A stretch of 63,549 nt of DNA, taken from assembly GCF_008107625.1 (NCBI RefSeq), contig NZ_SDKK01000020.1, forward strand, positions 27,256 to 90,804, written 5' to 3'. The notes below the pieces were generated by a model. The model was not told the DNA's origin, did no database searches, and saw nothing but the letters and a program-made list of their open reading frames with translations. Made by a program: the position numbers and the translations under genes. The number at the start of each line of letters is the position of its first letter. The stretch's first letter is position 1. Of the stretch, positions 8,298 to 20,200 are shown in pieces. This DNA comes from Zoogloea oleivorans. GTDB lineage: Bacteria > Pseudomonadota > Gammaproteobacteria > Burkholderiales > Rhodocyclaceae.

Positions 8298-11200
8298 TTA
8301 GAACCAGAAATCGTCCACGTTGGTATCCGGCCGTGTTCCCACGATGGATAGGGGCATGAAGGCGACTGTGCCGTGTGCTGTGATGACACCGTCAGCCTGT
8401 CCGTCGGTGTCGAATACACCTCCGTCCTGCACCTGGAAGTCGATGCGCAGGCGTCCGCCCTCAATCACCATCTGGCCGCCATAAATGGGGCTTGCCAGGT
8501 TGACCCAGGTGCTGGAGGTATCCTGCATCCAGTAGCCGTTAACCCCCAGAGCCGGATCCAGATACAGGCTGAAGGTTTCTAGCTCACTGGTGTTTTGTAC
8601 TTCGGCGACAAAATTCAGCATGCCTAAGGGCATCGTCATCGTGTCAGGTATGCTCGAAGGTGCATCTAGCTGTTCAACAGCACGAATCTTGGCGATGTTT
8701 CCGTCTGCTGTATCAGCTTTGCCGGCCTTGGCGTCAGCGACTAGAGTCACGAACGAATAGGGGGCCTCACCAGGGTTGGAAATGGCAGTCGGCGTTTTCA
8801 GGATTGGAGAGGACGCAACGTCGTCCTGGGTAGAGTCCTTGACGCCATCCCCGTTGCCGTCACCAGTGACAGCTCCCGGCACATAGGGCTGCGGTACAAA
8901 ATTCTCGACAAGCTCCGGAAGCCCGTCACCGTCGTCGTCGGGCAGGTTGGCCCAGTCATCCCTGGAGGGAATGCCGGGGACTGGCGTGGAGCCACCACCC
9001 GTGGAGCCACCACCCGTGGTGCCGCCATCCGTAGAACCTCCGCCTGAACTGCCACCGCCGGTGGAGGGGGTCAGGTTGCTTACGGCCGTTTCATTCAGTG
9101 TGACGGCATCATTGCCCGCCGCATCCTGCAGGGCGGCAACGTCATTGCCGCCCGTCGGGTCAGTGTAGGCGACCGTGACGCTCTGACCGGCCATCGCAGC
9201 CGAGGCCAGCGTCAGGGTCACGGTCTTGGCGGTGGCATCGATGGCGACGTTGTTGACGGCTACCGTGCTGCCTCCCACCTTGACTGCAAACGCAGATGTA
9301 GCCGGCAGATTGCTGATCGACAGGGGGCTGGCGTCAGTGTAGGTCATGACCAGGCTGCCACCATTGATGCGGGCATATCCGAAAGCGGGGCCCTCCGTAT
9401 CGCCGACAGCGGCATCTTCCGGGTCCTGATCCAGCACCGTGATGGCCAGAGTCTGTTCCGCGTAGGAGCCCAGATCGTTGGTGGCGCGCACGATCACGTT
9501 GTACACGTTGTTCGCACCGCTGTCGGCGGGGATTTCGTAGTCGGGCGCAGCCTTGAAGCGCAGCAGGTTGCCGGAAACGATCTCGAACTTGCCGCTGTCC
9601 GGGTTGTTGGTGCCGTCCGCCGTGCCACTGATGCTGAAGGTAATCGGCCTGCTGTTAGGATCGACAGCGGACAGCGCGGTGACTAGCTGGGTGTTCTCCA
9701 TGATGAAGAAGCCGTTGGCGATGGAGATGCTGGGCGTCACGCCGGTGGCAATGTTGACATTCACGGCGACCGGTTCCGCCTGGCCACCCACCGAGCCGTC
9801 GTTCAGCGCGAAGCTGATGGTGCGCGAAGGGTTGGCAGGCGAAGCCTGGTCATTGGAAAACTGGATTGCCTTGACGAGTGCCGACACCGCGGCTGGTGTG
9901 GCGTCGCCATTGAAGCTCACCACCAGATCATTCGTACCGGTACCGCCCGCAACGGTGCCGATGGTGGTGCCAGCGTAGGTCACGTTGCCGCCGGAGATGC
10001 CAATGTCACCGACATTGGCAATGTTCAGCACGTCATGGCCAGGGTCGCGATTGAAGGTGATCGAAACCCGCAGATTGCCGCCGTTGAAATTGCTGGAGTC
10101 GGGATCGCTGATCAGTACGTCACCACCCTGTTCCAGCGCCTTGGCACCGGAATTGGCCGGGTAGCTCAATACGTCGCTGCCCAGGCCGCTGATGGTCGGT
10201 GCGTCGTTTACAGCCGTGCGGTTGACCGTCATCGTGACGGGTGCCGAGGTGCCGCCCTGACTGTCGCTGACAGTAATCGCGAAGCTGTCGCCATCTTCGT
10301 TACCGTCATGCTGGTAACGTACCTTGCCCGAGTTCAGCAGGGTGTAGGTGAAGGTGCCGTCGGTGGGCAGCGCTTCTCCGACATCCTTGACGCCATTGCC
10401 GTTGGCGTCGATATAGACAGTGCCGTGGGTGGGTGCAGAGGAGAGCTTGTAAGTCAGGCCGCTCAGCGGGGAGTCCACGTCGGCCGCGTTAATCGCCGTC
10501 GTGTCCAGCGTCAGGGAGCCGCCTTCCAGAACGGTTATGGGGGTGAGTGCCGACGTTGGCGGGTCGTTAACCGGGGTGACGTTCACATAGCTGGTGATGG
10601 CGACATCGCTGCTCTGGCCGCTCGTTTCGGTGACTTGAGTCAGAGTGATGCTGCGGTTGCCAGCAGTGGGGTTTTCACTGGTGTTGCGGTATGCAAGGCC
10701 ATCGATCAGTCCGTTCCAGATAGCGCTCGTTGCGTCCTTGCCCAGCGTGATGGTGGCGGTGCCGCCGGTGACGCTGACGCTGTAGCCTACGCTGGCCCCT
10801 CCCGTGCTGGTGCCGGTGATACCGTGCGTCAGCGCAATGGCTGTGCCATCGATCACCAGATTTTCCACGGTTCCGTCACGCAGGCCGCTGACCATCACCG
10901 TGATGGCGGTGATGTTTTCGTCGGTTTCGACCGGGCTGGCCGCTGTACCCGAGAACAGTGCTTGAGCCGTTGGGCCTTCGGTAAATGCAACCGGCGTACC
11001 GAGGGTTCCTAGCGCCGTGGCGCTGAGGGTGGGCGTATCGTCCACTGGGGTGACGGTGATGCTGAACGTGGTGGGTTGGTTACCGTCAGAGCCTCCATCG
11101 GAATCGCTCTGCGCCAGACCATCGCTGACGTTGAAGGTGAAGCTGTCGTCCGCCGCAGGGTTCGTATCGGGATCGTCACCGTTGTGAGCGTACTTGATGC

Positions 11201-14200
11201 GGCCGGCGTCGATGTCGGCCAAGGCAAAGTTGCTGCCCGTGGTCAGCGTTTCACCTGCGTCGACGATCCCGTTGTTGTTGGTGTCGCGGAACAGCGTGCC
11301 ATGGGTCGGCGCGGAGGCCAGGACGACCTTCAGGCCCGGTTGCTCGGTGTCACTGGCGCTCAGGTCGGCGGTTGCCAAGGTCATGGTGCCGCCTTCGTCC
11401 ACCGAGCCTGCCAGATCGCCGCTACCCACCGGTGCGGTATTGCTACCCGGCAGTGTCGAGCCCACATCGACCGTTGCGCTGATGCCGATGACTCCGGTGT
11501 CGTGTCCACCGCTGGCCGTACCGCCGCTGTCCTGCAGGCTGGTCAGTGTGACCACGCGCAGGCCGGCAGTCGTTCCGCCGCTCAGTGCCAGTCCTTCGAT
11601 CAGGGTCTTGGTCTGTGCGTTGGTCAGGCCGGCATGGGTAATCGTGACGGTGGCCACGTCCGGATTGGTTCCATTCATCGTGATGGCGTAGCTCACGCCG
11701 TCAAGCGTTCCGCCAGTGATGGCTGTAGTGCTTGCTGCGCCCAGCACGACGTCCACACCATCCACTTTGAGTGTCTCGGCACCCGCGTCTTTCAGACCAC
11801 CCACCGTCAGCGTCAGTGTCTGGATGCTCTGGCCGCTTTCCACCGTCGTCACATTCACGCCGGAGAACAGGGCTGTGGTCGCCGGGAAGTTGCCGGTACC
11901 GTTCAGGGACGGTGCGTCATTGATGTCTGCTGCGGGGGCGACGATGGTCACGACCGAGCTGTCGATGTTTTCGCTGTTGCCGCGACCGTCGGTGTAGCTG
12001 ACGACAGCCTTGTACTGGGTGCCGGTCGTGGCGTCGCCTGGCAGGGCGTAGGTCTTGCCGGTGGCGCCGCCGATGGACGTCCAGGTAGTGCCACCGTCGG
12101 TGCTGACTTCCCATTGGTAGCTGAAGGGACCGAGACCGTCAGCATCAGCCAGGGCACTGGTGTCGGCGGTCAGGGTCTCGCCGGCCTGGGGCGTGCCATC
12201 GTTGGTTATGGTGACGCCACCCGCGCCCAGCGTGTTGGTAAAGGCGACGGTGCCGCTGGCGTTGCCGGTCAGGCTGTTCGTCCGGCCCAATGCGTCATCG
12301 AAGGTCACGATAACCTTGACCTGCTTGCCTTGATCGGCTGTGCCAAGCGTGTAGCTGCCCGTGGTGCTGCCCGCACCGGTAGCGTTGGTCCAGTCTGTGC
12401 CGTTGCTGCTGACTTGCCATTGGTAGCTGAAAGTGGGGCTGGCAGGCCCGTCGGCATCGGCAATGCTGCTCACATCGCTAGTGAGTACCTGTCCCGGTTG
12501 CAGCGTGCCACTGATCGCCGGTGCGCCGGTGGCAGGGTCGTTCACCTCGGTCACGGTCAGCGTCACCGTATCGGCCGGAATGGTGTTGAAGACATAGTCC
12601 TCCATGCCATCCACCACCTTGAAGCCGAAGGTGTCGGTACCTGTGGCGTTGGTGCCGTTGGGGTTCTGGCCGTTGTGGGCATATTTGATGGTGCCCGCAG
12701 TTACCTCGGCCTGGGTGAAGTAGGCACCCGTGCCGATGGCATTGATGGTAGCCACGCTGGTGGTGGTGCCCACGGTGGCAATGGCTTCGCCCACATCCAC
12801 CACGCCGTTGTTGTTGGTGTCGCGGAACAGGGTGCCTTGTGCCGGTAGCGAGGTCAGCACGTACTTCAGCGTACCCGCCGCGTTGTCCACGTCGGTGCTG
12901 TTGAGGTCGCCCGTGGTGAACACATACACCGCGCCTTCGTTCAGCGTGCCAGCAAAGTCGCCACCTTTTACGGGGACGTCGTTGACGGGGATGATGTTGA
13001 TGGTGGCGCTGGCTGGCACGCCGGTGTTGTTGTCTTGGTCGACAATATCCACCGTTACCGTACGCGGGGTGATGCTGGGGTTTTCGGAGGTGTTCTTGTA
13101 CTGTACCTCGCGCATGCCCAACTGGAAGGTGGTGGCGTCCTTGTTGCCGGAGAACACGATTTTGTGGACGCCGGCAGAGCCATTGGCAAGCACGTTATCG
13201 GTCGCGCCGTAGAACGTGGTGGTAATGCCGTTGGTAGCCAGATTGCTGACGATGCCCGCCGCTATGAACAGCGTTTCGGTGCTGTTGCCACCAGAGGTGT
13301 CGGCGGCATTGTTCAGCGTCACCGTCACCGTTTTCAGGTTGCCGTCCTGGTCGGTGATCAGGGCGTCGGTGCTGGTGATGTAGGTGCCGTTGCTGCCCTC
13401 AGTGTAGGAGGTGGTGTAGCTCACGCTGCTGGCAGTGTTGCCGTTGAGATCCACAACCGGGGTCCACAGTACCTGCACTGTGGTGGTGGCTGCTGCCGGT
13501 GCATACCCCGCGGCTGCCAGCGGAGCCCTGGCGGTTGCTGTGGTGACTTGCGTACCGTCGAGCCAGAAGCTCAGGGCGGCGTTGTTGGCGAGAGTGGGGA
13601 GCGGTCCGCTGGCAATGAAGTGGGTGGTGTCGATGACCGTGGCCACCGTCTTGCCCGTGTCGATGCCGGCGATGTAGATCTTCTGGCCGACCACAACGCT
13701 GGGGTTGGCTGCGGTGGTGGTGAAGGCTGAGGCGTTGGATTCCAGGCCGCCATCTACCGTTTCCTTGTCGAACACAGCAATGGTGATGCTGCGGTTGCCG
13801 GCAAAGGCGTTCTCGTTGCTATTGTTGTAGACGATGGTCTTCAGCGCGTCCTGGTACTGTGCGTGCGTTGCGGTACCTGTCAGCGTCAGCTTGGTGGCAC
13901 TGGTCAAGCCATTGATGCCCGTGCCGTTGCCGGTGATCGTGATGCCAGCCGTGCTCGCGGTGGAGTTCAGCGTTTCGTAAATGGTGCGGGAGTTGTCCCA
14001 GGCTCCGGCGGTGATTTCCACGGTGGCCCTGACCAGTGTCGTGTCACCGTCGATGTCGGTGATCGTGACGTCGCTGTCCACCACCTGTACATCGGAGCCG
14101 CGGGGGCGGAATACGACGGCATGGTCGTTGCCGGTAAGATCGGCACCGGTTGCCCCTGCTACATCCACGCCAGCCGCCGTGTTGTTGTTGGCGTTCAGGT

Positions 14201-17200
14201 CCAGGCGCGGTGCGTCGTTGGTGGCGGTAACATCCACATTCACCGTGGCCAGGGTCACATCCCCGCTGACACCGTCATTCGCCTTGAGGGTGATGGTGGC
14301 AGTGCCTGTGCCGTTGTCGTTGGGCGAACTGGTGTATGAGACCTTGTCTGCCGTCTTGAGCCAGGTGTTGATGGCACTGAGGGTACCCGACAGGGTCAGA
14401 GTGCCGCTGTCGTTGCCCGTTACTGTGACGCCATCGCTGCTCGCAGCACTGAGCTTGCCTTCGCTGGCGACCAGTTTGACGGTGGCGGCATCGGTATTGT
14501 CCGGATCGCTCAATGCGAAGGTTGCCGGGATGACCAGAGCGGTTTTCTGGTCTTCAACAGCGGTGAACACTGTGGGTACATCACGGACCGAAATCGCGTC
14601 GTTCGCACCGTTGATGGTCACTTCCAGGACGCCGATATCCGATTTGAGCGTACTGTCAGTGACCGTGTAGTTGAAGTAGTCCTTGATCGAGTCCCCGCTG
14701 TTGAGGGCTTCGACACCGTATGCGGCCTGGTTGATAGTGTAGGTGTACACGCCAGTGCTGGCGTTGATGCGCAGGGTACCGTACTCGCCGGTCACCGAAT
14801 ACTCGCCCGCTTCGAGCAGGCCGATTTCACCCAGGCCTTCGGTATTCCCCGAGCGGAGGCCCGTCATAGCCTTGGTGTCGCCGCTATTGACGTCGGTGTC
14901 GTTGATCAGCAGATTGCCCGTGGCATTGCTGCCCGCAGTGCCGTTGTTCTCTCCGCCGGCTTCGGTGGCCGTGCCCATGTCATTTACCGCGACCGGAGCT
15001 ACCGCGCCCAATTGTACGGGGCTGTCGGTGCTGTCCTGGCGTGTCTCAGCGGTGCCCTCGTTGTCGGTGTAGGTGACGACGACCGTCACGTACTTGCTAC
15101 CGTCGGCGTCCGTGAGGGTGTAAGAGCTGAAGGTGGCGCCACTGATGGCGGTGGTCAGCGCGCCGGAGGTATCACCCCGATACCACTGGTAGGTGGGCGT
15201 GATGCCGACGATACCATTCCCGTCGCCGAGGGAGGCGACCAGGGTTTCACCCGGAGTCGAGCTGCCATTGACCGTCACAATGCCGGGAATGTTGAAGGCG
15301 GGAACCGTCAGGGCGTTCGATACCGGCGCTTCGGCGTAGCCGCCGGCATCGGTATAGAAGGCCTGGGCGCGTACCTGCTTGCTGGATTCGGCTTGCGTAA
15401 GTGTGTAGGTATTGGATGTAGCGCCGCCAATATCCGTCCATGCACCGTTGGCGTAGACCTGCCATTGGTATTTCACGTTGGCCAGAACGTAGCCATCGTC
15501 GTCCACCGGGGCGCTGGCCGTCAGTACATCGCCCAGGGCGATGCTGCCCCCGTTGGTGTCGCTGATGGTGGTGCTGCTGGTGCTGTTGGTGGCGCCGGCA
15601 CCGTTGTCGGGGGTGGTGAGGTTGAGGGTGAAGGTGGTGAAGCCCGCTGCGCCCGTGGCGTCCGTGCCGATGACCTTGATGTTCAGGTAGGGAGTGCCGG
15701 CGGGGGGGTTGCCGCTGAAGGTGTGGGTGCCAGAGTTGAAGCTCAGCCAGCTGGGCAACGGATCACCGTTGGCCAGGGTGGCGCTATAGGTGATGAGTTC
15801 GCCTTCCGGGTCGGCAAACAGAGTGTTGCCTGCGCCATCGACGTCGAAGCTCCAGGCAGCCTCGGTGGCCAGGGTCTGGTCGGCCACCTTGGTGGCAACG
15901 GGGGCATCGTTGACCGACGTCACCACGATGGCGGTGGTGCCGACGTTGCTGCTGTTGGCGCCGTCATTGACTTGCCAGGACAGGCTGCGGCTGGTGCCTG
16001 GGTTGTCGCTGGTGGAGGCGAAGGTGATGGCTTTGAGAGCGGCCTCCCACTGGGCCAGGGTCGCCGTGCTGCCCGCAGAGCCCAGGGTCAGGGTTCCGGT
16101 GCCTGAGTCGTAGACCCCGAGAATGTTTCCGTAGGTGGCTGCGTTATCGTTGGTGAATGCCAGCAGATCACCGCTTACTTTTCCTGTACTGAGGGTCACC
16201 GTGGCGCTGGCCAGGGTGGTGCTGTCCACATCGGTCAGGTCGAGCGCTGGATTCAGTGCCTTGGGTGCAGCGTTTTCGGTGTAGGCGGCATCACCGTTGA
16301 TCGACAGCACAGGAGCGGCGTCGAGCTTGGTGAGGGTGATAGTGCGGGAGGCTTGTTCGGCAACGGTTCCGCTGCCTGTAAAGCTGCCGCCGTACTCGAT
16401 CACATAGCCAGTGACGGTGTAGTCAGCGGTTCCGCCCTCATTGGCTAGGTCATTCCATTTTCCGGCAACGAGACCTGCGTCAAAGTTGTTGACCGTGATG
16501 ATCTGCGCGTAATCTTCTGCACCTCCAGTACCGTTCGGCTCGCCACTTTGCCAAGTGTAGTAAGACGGTGATGTGCTCGTTCCGCCATTGGTTCCATTGA
16601 AGAAAATGGTGTCCTTCTCTGGACCGCCCACCCATTTCCAAACGCCGTCCGAGCCTGAGTCACTTGCGCCGATCCAGGCATTGCCACCGACCTTGCTGAC
16701 AATAAAGGCGTTCTCTGTCTCGGAGGTGATAGTGGCCAGATAGCCATTCAGGCCATTGAACGTGGAGCCTTCGGCAGCAGCGTTCGCAGCAGTCCAGGTA
16801 ATGGCGGAGTCCGCCACATACCGGTAATAGTGCTGGTTGTCCGGGTTGTAGGCTGAGCCGCCCGCGATGGCGTTGACCGTCAGCGTCATATTGGGGTTGG
16901 CGGCGAGGTTGGCCTGCAGTTGCTGCAGGGCCAAATTCACGTTAGTCAACGTGCCTTCAAAGGCAATGCTGGCGGAGCCGGAGGTCAGACTGCCGTATCC
17001 CGTCGCAGCGCTGACGCCTGTGGCATCGGCCAGTTTGACCGTTCCTCCCGTGGCTTCGATGACCACCCGCACGGTGCCTGTGTAACCGGTGAGTACTTCC
17101 GGGTTGCCGCTGTAAACCGAGGTCCAGGTATTGGCCTGGGCCGTGCTGACATCCGATGCGTCAAAGGTGATGGTGCCGGTGGCGCTGCCGACGTCGATCG

Positions 17201-20200
17201 CCAAGGTGTGCGTGTTGCTGAACGCGGTACCGTCACCCACCTGGAAAGTGATGGCTGCTGAGTTGGTGCCAGGCTCGAACGTGAGTTTGTTGGCGGTGAT
17301 GTCAGCCGCGCTAACCGTAGTCTCGGTTGTGATGGCTCCGCCATTCAGCTTGAGCGTGCCGCTGCTGCCCGAAGGCGGCGAGACGATTTTCACCGATGCC
17401 AGGGCATCCCCGTTGGCGTCGCTGTAGTTGCCGAAATCGTTGACGGTCAGCGTGATGGACGTCGCTCCGGTGGAGCTGAGGTCGTCGTCAGTGGTGGTCG
17501 GCGCCACATTGCCCGGGGCGGGGTTGGTATCCGAGGCGGACAGATCAAGGGTGGCGGTAAATGTGTCGCTGACGCTGGCGCTGCCGTCGGAGGCAGTGAC
17601 CTTGATGTTCAGGGGTAGCGGCGCGGTGGCGGTGGGGGTGCCGCTGAGGGTGCGCGAGGCTTCGTTGAAGATCAGCCAGTTGGAAGGCTTGCTGACATCG
17701 TCGCCAGTTGTCCCGCTGATGGTGTCGATGACATTGCCCGAGCCGTCGACCACCTCGATGGTATAGGTCAGGTTGCTGCCTTCAGCATCCGCGAAGGCAT
17801 TGGCCGGGATCTGATAACTCCAGCTGCCGTTACCGTTGAAAGTAGTATCGGCAAGGACTGCGGCCACCACGGGCAGATCGTTGGTGCCGGTGTAGGTGAT
17901 GGTCAGTGCCTGGCTAGTGGTGGCGCCGTTCGAGTCGATGATGCTGAATTCGAAGGTATCGGTGGCGGTTTGATCTTGCGCCAGTGCGTTGATGGCGGGG
18001 AAGTTGCTGGGGGTGTAGGTCCAGGCTTTGGTGGTGGTGTCGAGGGTCAGGGTGCCGTAGAAGCCAGCCTTGGTGACGGTGCTGCTGCTCGTGCCGCCGC
18101 CGCGGATGCTGAAGGTGACGGCGGTGCCGTCTTCCACGTCAGTACCGTCCAGGGGACCGGTGAGGGCGCCGGACGCTGTTGTCACCGCACTGTCGTAGGT
18201 CGACGTTTCCGTGAGGCTGGCCCCCCCTACTGTGCTGGTGAAATACGGCAGATCGTTCACCGAGGTGACGGTAGTGCTCAGATTCACCGTATTGGTGGAC
18301 AGACCATTGGCCGAGGTGCTCGTCTCCGTGTCGCGTGTGGCACCGTTGGTGAGGCCGCCCGCGTAGGCGTTGTCGGTCAGATAAACGGTCAGCACTCCCG
18401 GCGTACCGTACCAGTTGTCCTCCGGATCAAAACGTAGCTTGGTGCTGGTCGAGAGGGCCAGTCCATTGTTGCTCGCAACGGTACCGATATCGAACCAGGT
18501 GGTGCCGTCGGTGCTGTACTGCCACTTGCCATGGGCGGGGTTGGAGGCGTCGTTCACCACGACGATGCCGCTCATCGTGGCACCGCTGTCCACATCGGTG
18601 AAGCGCGGGCCAAACAAGCTGCTGACGGTGGCGCCGGCGTTGGTGCCGGTAGGCTGGTCTTCGTTGATCCCCGGCAGGACCACCGCTGTGGCTGCGGAGG
18701 CAATGAGCGGAGCATCGTTGACCGCAGTGACCGTGACCTGTGCCTGCACCGGGGTGCTAGACTTCAGGCCGTCTTCGTCACGGGCCACCACCTTGAAGGC
18801 GTTGAGGGGGCCGTTGGTATTGGCGGCGGGGGTCCAGTAGGCCTTTTTGGTTCCATCGATGACGTCGTTGACACCCGGATTCCAGGCGACGGCACTGCCG
18901 GCGTCGATGCCGATCTTCAAGCTGCCGCTGGTTACGCTGGTGACAATGAATGCGGTGACCGTACCTGCGACGAGTCCGCCGCCGGCGTCAGGTTTTTGGT
19001 CTGCCTCGTTGCCTTGGGCTGCCAGCTCGGCGTAGGTGATCTCGACTTGGTTGTCTTCGGCTACGGTATCCACGGGCGCTGCAAACGCTGTGAACGTGGG
19101 GGCCGGGTTGGAGGCCAGCTCTATCTGCGCGATGGTGGTGCTGACGTCGGCGGTGTCGAGCGAGGTGAAGTACTCGAAACTTACACTGGCCCCTGCTGCG
19201 AGGCTACCGCCCTTGAACATGATGGCAATGCCCGAATCCGAGGTGCTACTGTAGCCCTTGGCCTGGGTAGGCATGGCATAGGGGTTGGAGTTCGAGAAAC
19301 CAAAGTTGGCGACGTTGGCCCGACTGTCGGACGAGAAGAACAGGATCTTTGCTGTGCTGCCCGCTGCTGAGTTATAGGCATCACCAGCCGCGCTGGTGGC
19401 CGACACCACGGCCTTGCCGTCACCGGCGACGATGGTGTTTTCGATCTTGTTGGTCGTGCTGTAGCTACCGCCTTTGTACACCGTGTTGTCCGGGTCAAAG
19501 GAGCGCATGAAGCGGACATCGGTCAGCGTGCTGCCCGAGGTATTGGTCAGGGTGACGACGGTCTTGAAGAACTTGTCGTTGACCTTGAATGTATGGGTTT
19601 GTTCGACTTTGAGGACGCTGCCCACAGTGCCCGTGAACTTCGCGCCCAACGAATCACCAGAGGAAAGATTCGTCAGGGATGTACTGCTAAGTGCGGCACC
19701 GCTGTTGCTGTTAAGAGCGCTATAGCCGCCCGTTGTGCTGCCGTTGTACCCCACTGCCCAGCGTTCTTCTGGTGTGCCGGGCAGGAAGTAGTCGATCCGG
19801 AGATCCCCCCCATTCCCAAAACCATCGGCATCGTTGCTCATGCCTACGGCACTACTTCCAGTAGTGCCGTAGAACCCACCGGGTTTGCTGCTGGAAGTCC
19901 CGAAGGAGCCTACCGAGCTGATGCCCAGCTCAATGTAGTTGCCCCCGATGAAGACTTCACTGCCCTGGGTGGCACTGTGTGCGCCCGGAAGAGCTAGTGT
20001 GTCATCGAAGTTGAATGCTGTGATGCCGGCTGCTTCGATCACTCCGCTGTGAGCCTCCAGCTCCCAGTCACCCCCCAGGCTGCTCGATCCGGTCAGATCG
20101 GTGGATGCGGCTACGTCGGCGCCGGTGAGGTCGGCGATCTGGCTGATGAGCGCACGGCCTTCTTCGCTGGCGCCCACGTCACAACCGTAGAACAGGATGT

